64,000 bases of DNA, from NCBI GenBank assembly GCA_022702705.1, contig CM040432.1, positions 49,564,540 through 49,628,539 on the forward strand. Direction: 5' to 3'. Shown here one piece after another: positions 1 to 11,315 of the stretch. Numbering within the stretch: position 1 is the stretch's first letter; each line of letters begins with the position of its first letter. The notes below the pieces were generated by a model. The model searched no databases. It worked only from the letters and a program-made list of their open reading frames with translations, and was not told the origin of the DNA. This stretch comes from Papilionanthe hookeriana x Papilionanthe teres. Its lineage: Eukaryota > Streptophyta > Magnoliopsida > Asparagales > Orchidaceae. The position numbers and the translations under genes were made by a program.

Positions 1-250
1 CTCCTTTTGGATAAATGATAGATCGATCAGCTAACATAAGGGTTACAGTAGTGGGAGAAATATCGACTATACCTAACCTTCTAAATATAGATAAAGGCAT
101 CACATTAATGCTTACTCCTAAATCACATAAAGCTTTTCCACATATTCTTTTTCCAATTGCACAAGGAATTGTAAAGCTACAAGGATCTTTAAATTTCTAA
201 GAAAATTTTTTTTGAAGTATAGCGTTGCACTCCTCACTTAGTGCAACTGT
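1..250 (-). pseudogene. Athila aspartic protease, partial and frameshifted
   Basis: This would be the retropepsin-like protease that cuts the gag-pol polyprotein. Translated on the minus strand, the segment reads through VALSEECNAIL and SFTIPCAIGK and then the active-site region DLGVSINVMPLS, followed by the conserved TVTLMLADRS. Two bases are missing just before the DLGVS codons, and an in-frame TAG occurs earlier, so it is a pseudogene. The domain continues left of the window. Gag lies immediately upstream, as in Athila gag-pol. The assignment rests on the motif order; the frameshift is seen directly. Confidence 0.75.
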
Positions 251-1943
251 CTAGTTATCCCCAAATTTTCTTTTCTTTTTCAACATATCCTTCATAAACT
301 TTGCATAACTTGGCATCTCTTCCAAAGCTTCAGTAAATGGAATATTTATCGTTAACTTCTTAAGTACTTTCATGAACTTTGAAAATTTTTTATCCAACTC
401 ATGCTGTTTAAGTCTTTGAGGAAATGGAAGTAGTGGTCTTTCCAAAATGATTTTAGTTGGAGAAATTAATTTTTCTAGATCCTTAGAAACATGTTCTTCA
501 GGTCTTTTAGTTTCCTTTATTTTTCTCACAACGTCTTTCTCTTTTCTAACCACATCCTCCATCTCTCTTCCACATTTTAATTAGACAGCTTGTACTTGTT
601 CATTATCGTTCTCTTTAGGGTTGATCTCAATGTTGCTAGGAAGTGTTCCTTGGGGTCTATTGCTAAGTGAATTAGCCATTTGTCCCAGTTGATTCTCTCT
701 ATTTTTAATCGCAGCATTTTGACTTTGTAACTGGTTTCCCATTTGCAATACCACTACTTCTATAGACATCTTCTTATCCTCAAATTTTTTATTATTGTTA
801 GAGTTCGGTGGATATGAAGGTCTATAGTTTGTGTTCCCCTGATTATTCCAACTTCCATTAGGATTCGCATGATTATTTTCCCAATTTTGGTTTCCACCAT
901 CAGTAGTATGATTCTAGTTAAATTTTGGATGGTTCTCCCAACCTGGGTTGTAAAAGTTAGAATATGGGTTGTTTATGGTATTTAAAGCGTCATATGATAA
1001 GTTAGAATCAATTATATGCCCTAATGAAATTTTCTCACTTACATAAGTAAATTGAGGCTGGTTCATTCCAAATTGGTCCAACTTCCTTGATATTGCGGCA
1101 ACCTGAGATGCAAGAAATGTAATCACATCTGTATCATGAACACTAGCTACATTTTTATGATTTACCCTTGTAGAGGGCCATTGAAATTCATTTGTAACCA
1201 TTTCTTTAATTAATGCATACGCTTCATCAAATGATTTTGACATTAATGAACCACCAGCAGTAGCATCAATTATAGACCTAAGAGATCCTACTAACCCATT
1301 ATAAAAAGTTTGAATGATTAACCAATCGGGTAGAGCATGATGTGGACACTTTCTTAGGAGTTCCTTAAATCTTTCCCAGGCTTCGTATATTGTTTCTCCT
1401 TCATATTGACAAAATGAGATAATATCGTTTCTAAGTTTAGTAGTCCTTGAAGGTGGAAAATACTTAGCTAGGAATATTCTGAGTTAATTCCTCCCAAATT
1501 TTAATAGAGCCATGTGCTAATGAGTATAACCATATTTTAGCTTTATCCCTTAGTGAGAAAGGAAAAAGCCTTAGCCTAAAATCATCGACTGACATACCAT
1601 TATAACGAAATGTAGCACAAAGTTCTAGAAAACTAGATAAGTGTAAATAGGGATCCTCCAAAGGAGTTCCCCCAAACTAATTGTTCTGTACCAGTTGGAT
1701 AATCTCAGGATTTATTTCAAACGAGTCAGCTTCAATGACAGGGTTTTGTATTCTTAAGTGAATTTTATCTATCTTACGATTTACGTAATCCCTCAATGAA
1801 GTATGATGATTTTCCAAGTTATTATCTTGAAAGTTTTCCATTTCCAGTTCTAGTTTTTTGAGTCCTTTTTGTATTTTTGCTTTTTTATTTTTTTCAAACT
1901 CGAGATCATAAGACACAAGTCTTGCAGATCCTTTATTTTGCAT
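251..1943 (-). pseudogene. Athila-type gag polyprotein, decayed
   Basis: This encodes the capsid/nucleocapsid polyprotein that would build the virus-like particle. The N-terminal part (1677-1943) contains LRDYVNRKIDK and the stretch before the core. The retrotransposon gag core (about 1250-1661) has DPYLHLSSFLELC, LRLFPFSLRDKAKIWL and WEELTQ. Further on, SFDEAYALIKEM and NPYSNFYNPGW are typical of Athila, and the tail ends with PFPQRLKQHELDKKFSKFMKVLKKL, the usual sequence before protease. The start is placed at the methionine of MQNKGSARL. In-frame stops at 1677-1679, 914-916, 581-583 and 251-253, and a one-base insertion near 1485, break it. It lies between the PBS/leader and protease. Confidence 0.85.
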
Positions 1944-2180
1944 ACATAACACAACAAATAATACATTAAAAATTAAACAAATTATAAATGAAATATATTC
2001 AACACAACAAAACATTTTCATGAACATCTTATTTTTCACACAAACAAATTTTTTTTAACAACACTTTTTCATAAAACAAAACACTTTTCATAAAAGAAAA
2101 TAGTTTTTATGACACTACAGTTTTCCAAGTCTAAACCTAATTATTTCAACTAAAATTCTCCTAAAGTTCTTTCCAAAGCT

Positions 2181-2198
2181 TCCTCGGCAACGGTGCCA
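2181..2198 (-). other. Primer binding site, tRNA-Asp type
   Basis: On the minus strand this reads TGGCACCGTTGCCGAGGA, close to the TGGCGCCGTTGCCGGGGA site known for Athila elements and complementary to the 3' end of tRNA-Asp. It is six bases from the inferred LTR end at 2205. The 1944-2180 leader between it and gag is AT-rich and shows nothing else. Confidence 0.75.
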
Positions 2199-3619
2199 AA
2201 AACTTGACCCGACCCGCAATAACGCAGTGATTTTTGCTTCCAAAAGATGGCAAAAAACTTGACCTAATTTATAAATAGCTGCTAGTGTATAAAATTAAAA
2301 TGTTGTAAAACTTTAGAAAATATTTTACACACTAGGGGTACTACGTAAGTATACGTATCATTTCAAGTAATAAAGGGTTTTCTTTTATAACCACAGTATC
2401 GGTCCCACAGAAAAGCGAGGTAAGAAATTCTTTTGGCTAATTCCAATCTATTTCTATAAGGCCTAAATTTGAAATTTTGATTAAAAAGGTTTTTTTTTAA
2501 TAACTAATCCTAAACAAAGTTCTTAAATAAAAAGATAACTTATGGATAAATTGGTTTGAAGAATTTTGAGATATTAAAAACTGCCTTTCTCTTGCAATTA
2601 CATAAATAATATGTAGGAAAGCAATGCTTAGAATTTAATGTAGTGCCAAATAGAATCATTCATATTCTTTACCTTCATTCGATAGTATAAAGAACATTGG
2701 CTAATCTATAGATCAGTTCAGGATGTATTATTAGTAGAATGGGTTAATCTAGGCTCACACTTCTAGATGTCCAAGGGTGGCTATGGTTAGCCCTACTAGT
2801 GACCCGTTCCCTTTCTATAGACCAAATTATTAGAATTTAGTCTGTCACTCTAAAAACTAATCAATTTTGCGCCCAATAAATCATATCTCCCTATTTATTT
2901 GCACTTCACCTTGAATAACCCGCACAAGGCCTTCGACTACCCAAGGATTCACGTGATATCTACTAGTTAAGAACTCATCTCCGAATAGGTCTCATAATTC
3001 TTCAATAGGTTTTAACAATACAAGTGATCAATTTGTAAAGTAAATGAAGATCCGGTATGAATATCATCATCATAATTTAATAAGAGACTATCTAAGCAAA
3101 TCTTAATTCCTAAACTTGCATCTATTTCATTATAAAATAAAAGTAAATGAAAATAATGGCATAAGAAGTAAAAGGGTTGATAAAATTATGTAATAATTTT
3201 AGTACCAACAAGGAACTTATTTCATTAGTATTCTATTATATTTATACAACAATCTGTCACCTAGAAGCATTTAATAGTTAATTCTATCATAAAAATGATT
3301 TTCCTACACATGCCACTACTTCATTTAAAAGAAAGAGTAAAGAAAATCACTTACGAAGAATGGATAAATAAGGACATAAAACTTGGTTTAAAACAAAGAA
3401 AATCCACTAGAAAGTGTTTACAACAATTACAAGAGAATGAAGAACACAACACTTAGCTTTTTCCCTCTGAAGGAAAAAAGAAGATCTCTCCACCAAAGCT
3501 TCCCACTGATCCATGCACCGCTCGTACATCACTTACATAAATATCTCAAAATCCCTCACCAATCTCTCCATAAGATGTAAAAATCTACATCTTCATGATT
3601 CTAAAATGACTCAACGGGA

Positions 3620-3664
<45 letters not shown>

Positions 3665-3694
3665 AGGAGAAGAGACACGAGAGAGAGAGAGAGG
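3620..3694. repeat. (GA)n microsatellite in the Athila LTR
   Basis: A run of GA dinucleotides with a few interruptions. On the element's strand it is a CT tract a few tens of bases downstream of the TATA box, where a transcribed leader would begin. Confidence 0.9.
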
Positions 3695-3728
3695 CAATAG
3701 AGGCCCCCTTTCCTGCAGAAATATCTCC

Positions 3729-3736
3729 TATTTATA
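3729..3736 (-). promoter_or_regulatory. TATA box of the Athila LTR promoter
   Basis: The minus strand reads CTATAAATAGG, a consensus plant TATA box, followed downstream by a CT-rich tract. It would make U3 about 0.8 kb and R-U5 about 1.5 kb. Confidence 0.5.
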
Positions 3737-4532
3737 GAGTTCTGAAAATGGCCAAGGGTTGCTTAAGGTACCTCTTCAATAGTAGTCCACATTCATTGAA
3801 TCTTCTAGAAACCAACTCTGGCGCCTAGGCGCTAGACTCCGTGCCCAAAACAGTCGCACCCCTTCACGTTGGATCGTACCTCTTCGCGATTTAAACCACT
3901 CCAATGTGTCTAGATTCATTGTATCACATGTCCTATATATTAGGAATAACTTACAGTCTTCTAGAAGGTCTAGAAACTACTTAACACAGTCAAAATAACT
4001 CCCAAAGTCATCAAAAATCCGTCCAATAACAGTTTCTGGATGATTTTGGCTCCTAGGCCTTGATTCTGGCGCCTAAGCGCCATTTTCTCGCCGTCCCTGG
4101 CGCCTGGGCGCTGGGTTTCGCTCCTAGGCGCCACCCTGTGCACAACTCCACTGTTTTGCTCCGTTTGGCTCTGTTTCAACTCCGTTTTGCCCCATTTCAG
4201 TTCCGTTGCGTTCCTAACATCTTCACCTAGAAGATAGACATAAAAAAAACCTTTCTTAAAAGCATAATTTCATCCAAAAACATGTGAGAAATAAAAGATA
4301 TTAAACATAGAAAGACATATCAATATGTGCTAAGTCAAAATTTTCCCTTTTTTGCTCATTTTGGCTCAAAATTGCATAGTTTTTGCTTCATTTTCTCTAA
4401 AATCATATTTTTATAGTAGAAGACAAAAATATGTAAAATTCCTTCCTTTAAAGTGTAATATCTTTAAAAATGTGCATAAAGTTAGCATGAAATGCACAAT
4501 AAAAATAGGTACTTTTTTCATGGATCATTAAG

Positions 4533-5605
4533 TTTGATTTAAGTCAAACTTAAGAATTATGTCAATTCATGTCGTGTTAAGTTCGATCATGTCGATTTAT
4601 GTCTAATTATATTAATTTATGTTGAGTTATATTGAGTTTGGTTTAAAATGTCGATTAATGTCATTTAATGTCGATGTTTGTTAAATTTGGTTTGAAATGT
4701 CGATTAAAGTCGATTAATGTTAGTGTTTGTCAAATTTCATTTGAAATGTCGATTAAAGTTGGTTAATATCGGTGTTTGTCGAATTTCGTTTAAAATGTCG
4801 GTTAATGTCAAATTATGTTTAAGTTATTTTTGAAATGTCGATTATGTCGATTTTTGTTTTGAAATGTCAAATTTATCTCGATTGTATTGATTTATGTTTG
4901 AAATTTTAATTAAAATTGATTATGTCAATTTATGTTTGAAATGTCAAATTTATGTTGATTATGTCGATTTGAGTTCAATTTTGTCGGTTTAGGTTCAATT
5001 TGGGTTGAACCAAAGGTTTATATCGATTTAGGTTCAATTTGGGTTAAAGCTAAGGTTTATGTCAACTTTTGTCTGTTTAAATTTAGTTTCAGGTTTTGAT
5101 CTTGATTTGAGTTTAGTTTTGGGTTTTATGTCGATTTGGGTTTGGTTCTGAGTTTTATGTCAATTTGAGCTTAGTTTTGAGTTTTATGTCGATTTGAGTT
5201 TGGTTAAGTTCATTGTCAGTTGAACCTAAGATTTATGTCAAGTTGAATTGAGTTAGTTGTCATTTGAACCTAAGGTTTATGTCTAGTTGAGTTGAGTTAG
5301 GTTCATTGTCAGTTGAACCTAAGGTTTGGATTTTGACTTAGAGTTGAACTTAAGTTAGATTTTGGTTTAGATTCAATTTAAGTTGAGCCTAAGGTTTAGG
5401 TTTGGACTTAAGTTCAATGTGAATTGAACTTAAGTTAGGTTTAGGATAGACTTAGGTTCATGTTTTGTTAAATCTAAGTATGATTTGTCTTAAGTCTAAT
5501 ATGGGTTAGACTTAAGTTAGGTTTAGGTTAGACTAAGATTCATGTCAGGTTGAACCTAAGTATGGTTTGACGTAAGTCTAATATGGATTAGTCTTAAGTT
5601 AGGTT
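4533..5605. repeat. Degenerate TGTCGATTTATG / TTAAGTTCAA hairpin zone
   Basis: Short units of roughly 20-30 bp repeat with much drift. The right half contains strong hairpins: 5406-5435 has arms ACTTAAGTTCAA and TTGAACTTAAGT, and 5489-5516 has arms CTTAAGTCTAA and TTAGACTTAAG. The same zone occurs in the other LTR at 17526-18600. No ORF. Confidence 0.85.
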
Positions 5606-6126
5606 TAGGTTTGATTAAGTCTAATTTAGTTAAGACTTAATGGTTTAATTAGGTCTAATGAGTTAGACCTAATTAGGGTTTAGGTTTGATTAAGTCTAAT
5701 TTAGTTAAGACTTAATGGTTTAATTAGGTCTAATGGGTTAGACCTAATTAAGGTTTTGATTTGATTAAGTCTAATTTTGTTAAAACTTAATAGTTTAATT
5801 AGGTCTAATGGGTAGACCTAATTAGGGTTTAGGTTTGATTAAGTTTAATTTAGTTAAGACTTAATGGTTTAATTAAGTCTAATGGGTTAGACCTAATTAG
5901 GGTTTTGATATGATTAAGTCTAATTTATTTAAGACTTAATGGTTTAATTAGGTCTAATGGGTTAGACCTAATTAGGGTTTAGGTTTGATTAAGTCTAATT
6001 TAGTTAAGACTTAATGGTTTAATTAGGTCTAATGGGTTAGACCTAATTAGGGTTTTGATTTGATTAAGTCTAATTTAGTTAAGACTTAATGATTTAATTA
6101 GGTCTAATGGGTTAGACCTAATTAAG
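5606..6126. repeat. 75-bp hairpin tandem repeat, about 7 copies
   Basis: Each unit carries two hairpins. One has arms TTAAGTCT and AGACTTAA around a 10-nt loop; the other has 12-bp arms AATTAGGTCTAA and TTAGACCTAATT around TGGG (for example 5722-5749). Unit starts are spaced about 75 bp. Confidence 0.9.
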
Positions 6127-6600
6127 GTTTAGAGGTTACTTAATCCTAATGTAAGTAAGGTTTAAATTCATTAATTAGGTTTAATAGGGGTTAAACCTAA
6201 TTAAAGTTTAAGCGTTACTAAACCTAATGTAAGTAAGGTTTAAGTTGATTAACTAGGTTTAACGTAGATTAAACCTAATTAGGGTTTAATGGTTACTTAA
6301 ACCTAATGTAAGTAAGGTTTAAGTTGATTAATTAGGTTTAATGTGGATTAAACATAATTAGGGTTTAAGGGTTACTCAAACCTAATGTAAGTAAGGTTTA
6401 AGTTGATTAACTAGGTTTAATGTGGGTTAAACCTAATTAGGGTTTAAGGGTTACTTAAACCTAATGTAAGTAAGGTTTAAGTTGATTAACTAGGTTTAAT
6501 GTAGATTAAACCTAATTAGGGTTTAAGGGTTACTTAAACCTAATGTAAGTAAGGTTTAAGTTGATTAACTAGGTTTAATGTGGATTAAACCTAATTAGGG
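6127..6600. repeat. 79-bp hairpin tandem repeat, about 6 copies
   Basis: Units have arms TAGGTTTAAT and ATTAAACCTA around GTGG (6570-6593) plus alternative arms CTTAAACCT and AGGTTTAAG. The same layout as the 75-bp array is kept with different bases, GTTT/AAAC replacing GTCT/AGAC. Confidence 0.9.
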
Positions 6601-6860
6601 TTTGTTTATTATTAAACCTAATGTCTTTAAGGTTTAATGATAATTAATTAAGTTTAAGGATGTTTTTAAACCTAATTAATGTTTATTTATTAAACCTAAT
6701 GTCTTTTAAGGTTTAATTATGATTAATTAAGTTTAATGATGTTTTAAACCTAATTAATATTTGTTTATTAAACTTAATGTCTTTTAAGGTTTAATTATGA
6801 TTAGTTAAGTTTAAAGATGTTTTAAACCTAATTAATATTTGTTTATTAGACTTAATAATA
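6601..6860. repeat. About 77-bp hairpin tandem repeat, about 3 copies
   Basis: Related units with arms TAAACCT and AGGTTTA around AATGTCTTTA. The first bases, TTTGTTTATTATTAAACC, are the uninterrupted form of the site where the Ogre array is inserted in the other LTR. Confidence 0.85.
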
Positions 6861-7480
6861 TTTAGACTTAAATTGCTCTGTCTTAAGTCTAATATGATTA
6901 AAGTCTAGGTGTATAACTAAGTCTAAGATGATTAGACCTAATTAATTTTTAAAAGATTCTTTATAGGGTTAGTTAAATACAAATTTATATTTATTCTCCC
7001 TTAGAATTTTAAAATGTCATTTTAAATTTTCAAGTGATTCAAATTTTGTTATTTAGGGTTTAACCTTTATTCCCTGAGTTTTTAATCAACTTTCAATTCA
7101 ATCTTTGTTTATTTTCTTAATTTCTGATTTTTAGAATTATTATTAAAAATAATTATTAAATCTCATGAAATTAGAAAATGTCATCTTAAAATAGTTTTCT
7201 GTCTCTGGAAAAATTAGAGATTGTTTCTAATGACTTCGAAATTAATACCCTAAAATTTCACAATATTCTGACTTATAAATAAATTTTAATAATTAAAATA
7301 CTCCAGAGAGTATTTAATTAATTAAAAATTATGATTTTAGTCTCATAATTTTCTTCTCTTCAAGAGCTTTCCAGAGGTATTTTTATTTTATTTTTAGGAG
7401 GTCTGTGCAAAATGATATGAATTTTCAATTATTTTAAGGTTGTTTGGAATTAAGATAGCTCCAGAATTACCAGAGTCCGC

Positions 7481-7486
7481 CACGTG
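7481..7486. promoter_or_regulatory. G-box (CACGTG)
   Basis: The palindrome lies in GCCACGTGTCC, a context like plant bZIP/bHLH sites. It is about 630 bp downstream of the TATA box on the element's strand, so a role in the LTR promoter is only possible. Confidence 0.35.
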
Positions 7487-8115
7487 TCCTCGTACGATTA
7501 ATGGGCAGGAAGTTCCGCTGCGCGGATCCGTACAACAAACACGGTGCTGTTTGATCTGCGCCGTCTGTTCCAAAACACGAGATCAGACAGCTGGATTAAT
7601 CGAGATAATTCAGAAAATTCCTGAATCGTCCAACTTTTAGGGTCCATATCTCACTCATTTCTCAACAGAATTGAGTGATTTTTGATCCTGTGGAATCATC
7701 TGGGCGTATAGATTGTATCTATACAGTGATGATACATTTCTTGGCTAGTAAAACCTATGATATTTGAAAAACATGAATTATTTTGGGGAAAATAATTCCA
7801 TGCCTTAGCCACAAGTGTATCAAGCTTGATCAGACCTTATGGCTGCTTTCTAGGACTCCCAAGGAAGATCTTTGCTGCTCCAATTTGGTTTTATAGCTAG
7901 CCTTGGAAGAGAATTTTAAAAAAGTGGCTAATTTGAAATCTGGGCTCGGTTTAATCAAATTGGCTCGATCAGGTGGCCAATTTGGTCAAATCTTGGTTGT
8001 GTCTTGCTATTTGGGTCCTAAGCAAGATTTTTCATGTTGAGGGTCAGAGGATTTGAGCAAGATATGGGCCTTTATTTCCTCTTCTCTCTCTCTTCACATA
8101 AGCTCAAGTATGGCT

Positions 8116-8123
8116 TATTTATA
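8116..8123 (-). promoter_or_regulatory. Candidate TATA box of the giant LTR
   Basis: The minus strand reads GGCTATAAATAAGCC, followed about 25 bp on by a GA-rich tract. If real, U3 is about 2.3 kb and the hairpin arrays lie in the transcribed R-U5 part. Confidence 0.45.
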
Positions 8124-8919
8124 GCCATGGGGAGTTCAGGGCTGGCTTTAACTCGTTTTAATTCACATGGGAAAGGTTTTAACTCTCATATTATTATTTT
8201 AGGGTAGTTTTTAGGCTAGGGTAATGATAGTCCTAGCCTAGGCCTCATAGGTTTAACTATGGTGAGGATTTGGAGTTGGGCACTTGTCTTGCCCCCATTG
8301 GGTCCATTGTGAGGTGGATTTGGCTGGGCAAATCTTATTGAATCCACCTCCCCTAGATGACATTCAAGGTGATTTGCTCTATTTGAGGAAATGGTGACAC
8401 ACAAGCCTCTTACTCATCTCATGCAATCCTTAGCCATGATGGCTCTCAACCAAGGTGTGGGATGAGTTAGCCTCTTGTCTCCTCTCCATTGGGTGATCAA
8501 AGAGGTGAAGGATGAGTCCTGAGAGTGAGCCCTCCCCCTTCCAACATGTCATTTAAGGTTTAGATGAGAGGGTGACACATTTTTTTCTCATGCAAAAGTC
8601 TTAAAATTTGGTTATAACCATGGTTAAGTATGTTACTCATGTGGGTTTAATTGGTGTCTAATTTTTATTGGTGAGTTCATGAGGATGAGCCACCTCAAAT
8701 TTTAATTTCATGAGAAGATGACACCTCATTTCCTCTCATGATTACCTTCTTTAACCATGGTTATAATGATAGGTTATAGGTTGTTTTAATGTGTTAACCT
8801 ACACCTAATAAGTCCCATGAGTCATGAATAACCCATGGATGAGGTCATTTATGATATAATAAAGAGATTTGAAAATTTGAAAATCATGGTTTCATGGGTT
8901 AAAATTCTATTTTTTGCCC

Positions 8920-9475
8920 TTTTCATTTTAATTTCCATATTTAATTAATTATGTCATTATTTAAATATTGGAAATTATTTTATTAATCAATAATTAATTG
9001 GAAATAATTCCAAATTAATTATTTGATTAATATCCAAGTTATTAAAATTAATTTTTGTCTCTTTTCATGACTTTTCAATTTATTTTCACTTTAATTAATT
9101 AAGTCATTAATTAAAACATGAAAATTACATTATTGGTCAATTAATTAATTAAAAATAATTTTGGAATCAATTATTTGATTAATTCCATTATTTTTAATCA
9201 ATTTGTGGATTTTGTGATTTTATGACTTTTGAATTTAATTTTTCATTTTAAGTAATTAGGTCATTAATTAAAATTTTAAAATTATTTAATTAATCAAAAT
9301 AATTTTGAGATCAATTATTTGATTAATTTTGTCATTTTATGATTTTTAATTTAATCTTCATTTTAATTAATCATATCATTTGATTAATTAAAATATTCAA
9401 AATTAAATTATTAGTCAATTTAATTAATCAAAATAATCTTTGAAATTAATTTGATTATTTTTTTGTCATTATGGG
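8920..9475. repeat. AT-rich degenerate repeat, about 4 copies of 115-160 bp
   Basis: The phrases TTAATTAATTAAGTCATTAATTAAA and AATTATTTGATTAAT recur at about 8950, 9100, 9259 and 9373, with drift and length change. No coding capacity. Confidence 0.75.
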
Positions 9476-9539
9476 GTTTTAAACATGTCACTGATTATTT
9501 GATCAAAAATTGATCATTTTAACCAAAATTGACTTTTAA

Positions 9540-10456
9540 GTCATGTGTTGACCCGTTGGGTTAATAAAGTTGGTGATTGGTCTAGATTGGTTATTTTGAT
9601 CAAAATTATCATTTTAAGTCAAAAGGTTGACTTATGGGGTCAACAGAATTGGTCATAGGGTCTGGTTTGATCATTTTAACCAAAATTGTCATTTTAGGTC
9701 AAAAGGTTAACATATGGGGTCAATAGTGTTAGTCATTGGGTATGGATTGACCATTTTGTCTAAAATTGTCATTTTAAGTCAAAAGGTTGACCATGGGGTC
9801 AACAGTGTTGGTCATTGGGTCTGGATTGACCATTTTGACCAAAATTGTCATTTTAAGTCAAGAGGTTGACTTATGGGGTCAACAGGATTGGTCATAGGGT
9901 CTGGATTGACCATTTTGACCCAAATTGTCATTTTATGTCAAAAGGTTGACATATGGGGTCAACAATGTTGGTCATTGGGTATGGATTGATCATTTTGACA
10001 AAAATTGACTTTTTAGGTCAAATGGTTGACCTATTGGGTCAATAGGATTGGTCATTGCGTCTAGATTGACAATTTTAACCAAAATTGACTTTTTAAGTAA
10101 AATGGTTGACCTATTGGGTCAACAGGATTGGTCATTGGGTCTGGATTGACCATTTTGACCAAAGTTGACTTTTTAGGTCAAAAGGTTGACCTATTGGGTG
10201 AACAGGATTTGTCATTGGGTCTAGATTGACCATTTTAACCAAAGTTGGCTTTTTAGGTCAAAAAGGTTAACCTATTGGGTCAACAGGATTGGTTATTGGT
10301 TCTAGATTGATCATTTTGACCAAAGTTGACTTTTTAGGTCAAAAGGTTGACCAATTGGGTCAACAGGCATGGTCATTGGGTCTAGATTAACCATTTTGAC
10401 CAAAGTTGGCTTTTTAGGTCAAAAGGTATTGACTCATTGTAAAAATGAGGTCAACA
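9540..10456. repeat. 80-bp tandem repeat at the LTR end, about 11 copies
   Basis: Units recur every 79-81 bp (GGGTCAACA or variants at about 9640, 9720, 9800, 9880, 9960, 10040, 10120, 10200, 10280, 10360). The last unit ends at the LTR border. Read on the element's strand most units begin TGTTGACCC, nearly the LTR start. Arms GTTGACC and GGTCAAC around TATTG form a short hairpin. Confidence 0.9.
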
Positions 10457-10516
10457 AAAGGGCCCACAATATGTGTGGAATACTGTATAAGTATTCTGCA
10501 CATATTAGCCTTGACC
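10457..10516 (-). promoter_or_regulatory. PPT region with upstream hairpin
   Basis: On the minus strand this reads GGTCAAGGCTAATATGTGCA, then a hairpin with arms GAATACT and AGTATTC, then ATTGTGGGCCCTTT directly before the LTR start. It aligns with the PPT region of the Ogre-like copies. It would prime plus-strand DNA synthesis. Confidence 0.55.
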
Positions 10517-10599
10517 GAAGTGGTCTAAATAGATTTCTCATAATAATCAGGAAAGGAGTGGGTGTCATATCATTCTTAAGGAATCTCAGATATCTCATA

Positions 10600-11315
10600 T
10601 GGTGGTTCTGAGAAGGAACATCATTTTTATTTCTGGAAAGGGACTTATATCCGATAATTGGGGAGAGAAAATAGATGTCATATTCCATTTTTCGAAATGT
10701 CAATGTCAATATTTACTTAAAGGAAAGCCATGATTTCCATGTCAGGAAAGAATTTACATCCAATAACTGCAAAAAAAAAATCGGATGTCATATTCCATTT
10801 CTCAAAATATCAATGTCAAGATTTGGTTAGAGGAAAGCCATGATTTCCGTGTGAGGAAATGACTTACATCCAATAACTTGAGAGAGAAAATGGATGTCAT
10901 ATTCCATTTCTTGAAATGTTAATGTCGATATTTAGTTATAAGAAAGCCATGATTTCCGTGTCAGGAAAGGACTTATATCCAATAACTGGAGAGAGAAAAT
11001 GGATGTCATATTCCATTTCTCGAAATGTCAATGTTGATATTTATTTAGAGGAAAGCCATGATTTCCGTGTCAGGAATGGACTTATATCTAATAACCAGAG
11101 AAAGAAAATGGATGTCATTTTTCATTTTTCGAAATGTCAATGTCGATATTTGGCTAGAGGAAACCCGTGATTTCCGTGTCAGGAAAGGACTTACATCCAA
11201 TAACCGGAGAGACAAAATGGATGTCATATTCCATTTCTCAAAAAGTCGATGTTGTGTTAAAAGAATGTCATTTCCGTGTCAGGAAAGGACTTACATCCGA
11301 TAACAAAGGAGAGAA
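10600..11315. repeat. 109-bp tandem repeat, about 7 copies
   Basis: The motif TCAGGAAAGGACTTA recurs about every 109-110 bp (10744, 10854, 10963, 11072, 11181), the last interval shortened to 100. Units also carry GATGTCATATTCCATTTCTC. It lies next to the PPT, where Tat/Ogre elements typically carry 3' UTR repeats. Short ORFs here just read the repeat in drifting frames. Confidence 0.9.

Larger units (their letters stand above)
1..4527 (-). mobile_element. Athila-type Ty3/gypsy element, 5' portion
   Basis: Reading on the minus strand the order is LTR (2205-4527), PBS (2181-2198), leader, gag (about 251-1943) and the start of protease (1-250); the rest lies left of the window. The gag core, the DLG-S protease motif and the tRNA-Asp-type PBS together identify the Athila lineage. 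The right end, terminal CA at 4526-4527, abuts TTAAG and then sequence that matches the repeat LTR at 17.5 kb. This suggests insertion into the older minus-strand element with TTAAG as target duplication; the other side is outside the window. The copy is decayed. Confidence 0.85.
2205..4527 (-). repeat. 5' LTR of the Athila-type element
   Basis: On the minus strand it begins TGATCCATGAAAAAAG and ends GGGTCGGGTCA, giving TGA/TCA inverted ends. The 2.3 kb length suits Athila LTRs. The right end is fixed by where homology with the other repeat LTR resumes (TTAAG then TTTGATTTA); the left end comes from its distance to the PBS. The second LTR is outside the window, so the borders are not confirmed by an LTR pair. 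No coding sequence is seen in it. Confidence 0.6.
6861..8915 (-). other. Unique block of the giant LTR (U3/R region)
   Basis: The only sizeable low-repeat part of the left LTR. It includes a GC-richer patch (7440-7640) with a CACGTG G-box, a perfect hairpin at 7775-7798 (10-bp arms around GGGG), and a TATA box at 8116-8123. Short ORFs here have no recognisable domain and I do not call genes. Confidence 0.6.
4528..10456 (-). repeat. Left LTR (3' LTR) of the giant element, 5.9 kb present
   Basis: It begins on the minus strand with TGTTGACCTCA at 10456 and is cut at 4528 by the Athila insertion. By comparison with the right LTR about 1.5 kb more lies beyond that insertion, so the whole LTR is about 7.5 kb. 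From right to left it holds an 80-bp repeat array, an AT-rich degenerate array, a unique block with promoter-like motifs, three hairpin arrays and a degenerate GTCGATT-type zone. Confidence 0.65.

Noticed and set aside
6250..6600. Telomere-like TTAGGGTTTAAGGGTTA in the 79-bp array
   Set aside because: The period is 79 bp and the motif is part of a hairpin unit; there is no run of TTTAGGG, so this is not an interstitial telomere.
7440..7640. GC-richer ORF in the unique block of the giant LTR, possible captured gene fragment
   Set aside because: 66 codons with no recognised domain and no partner copy in the window to test conservation.
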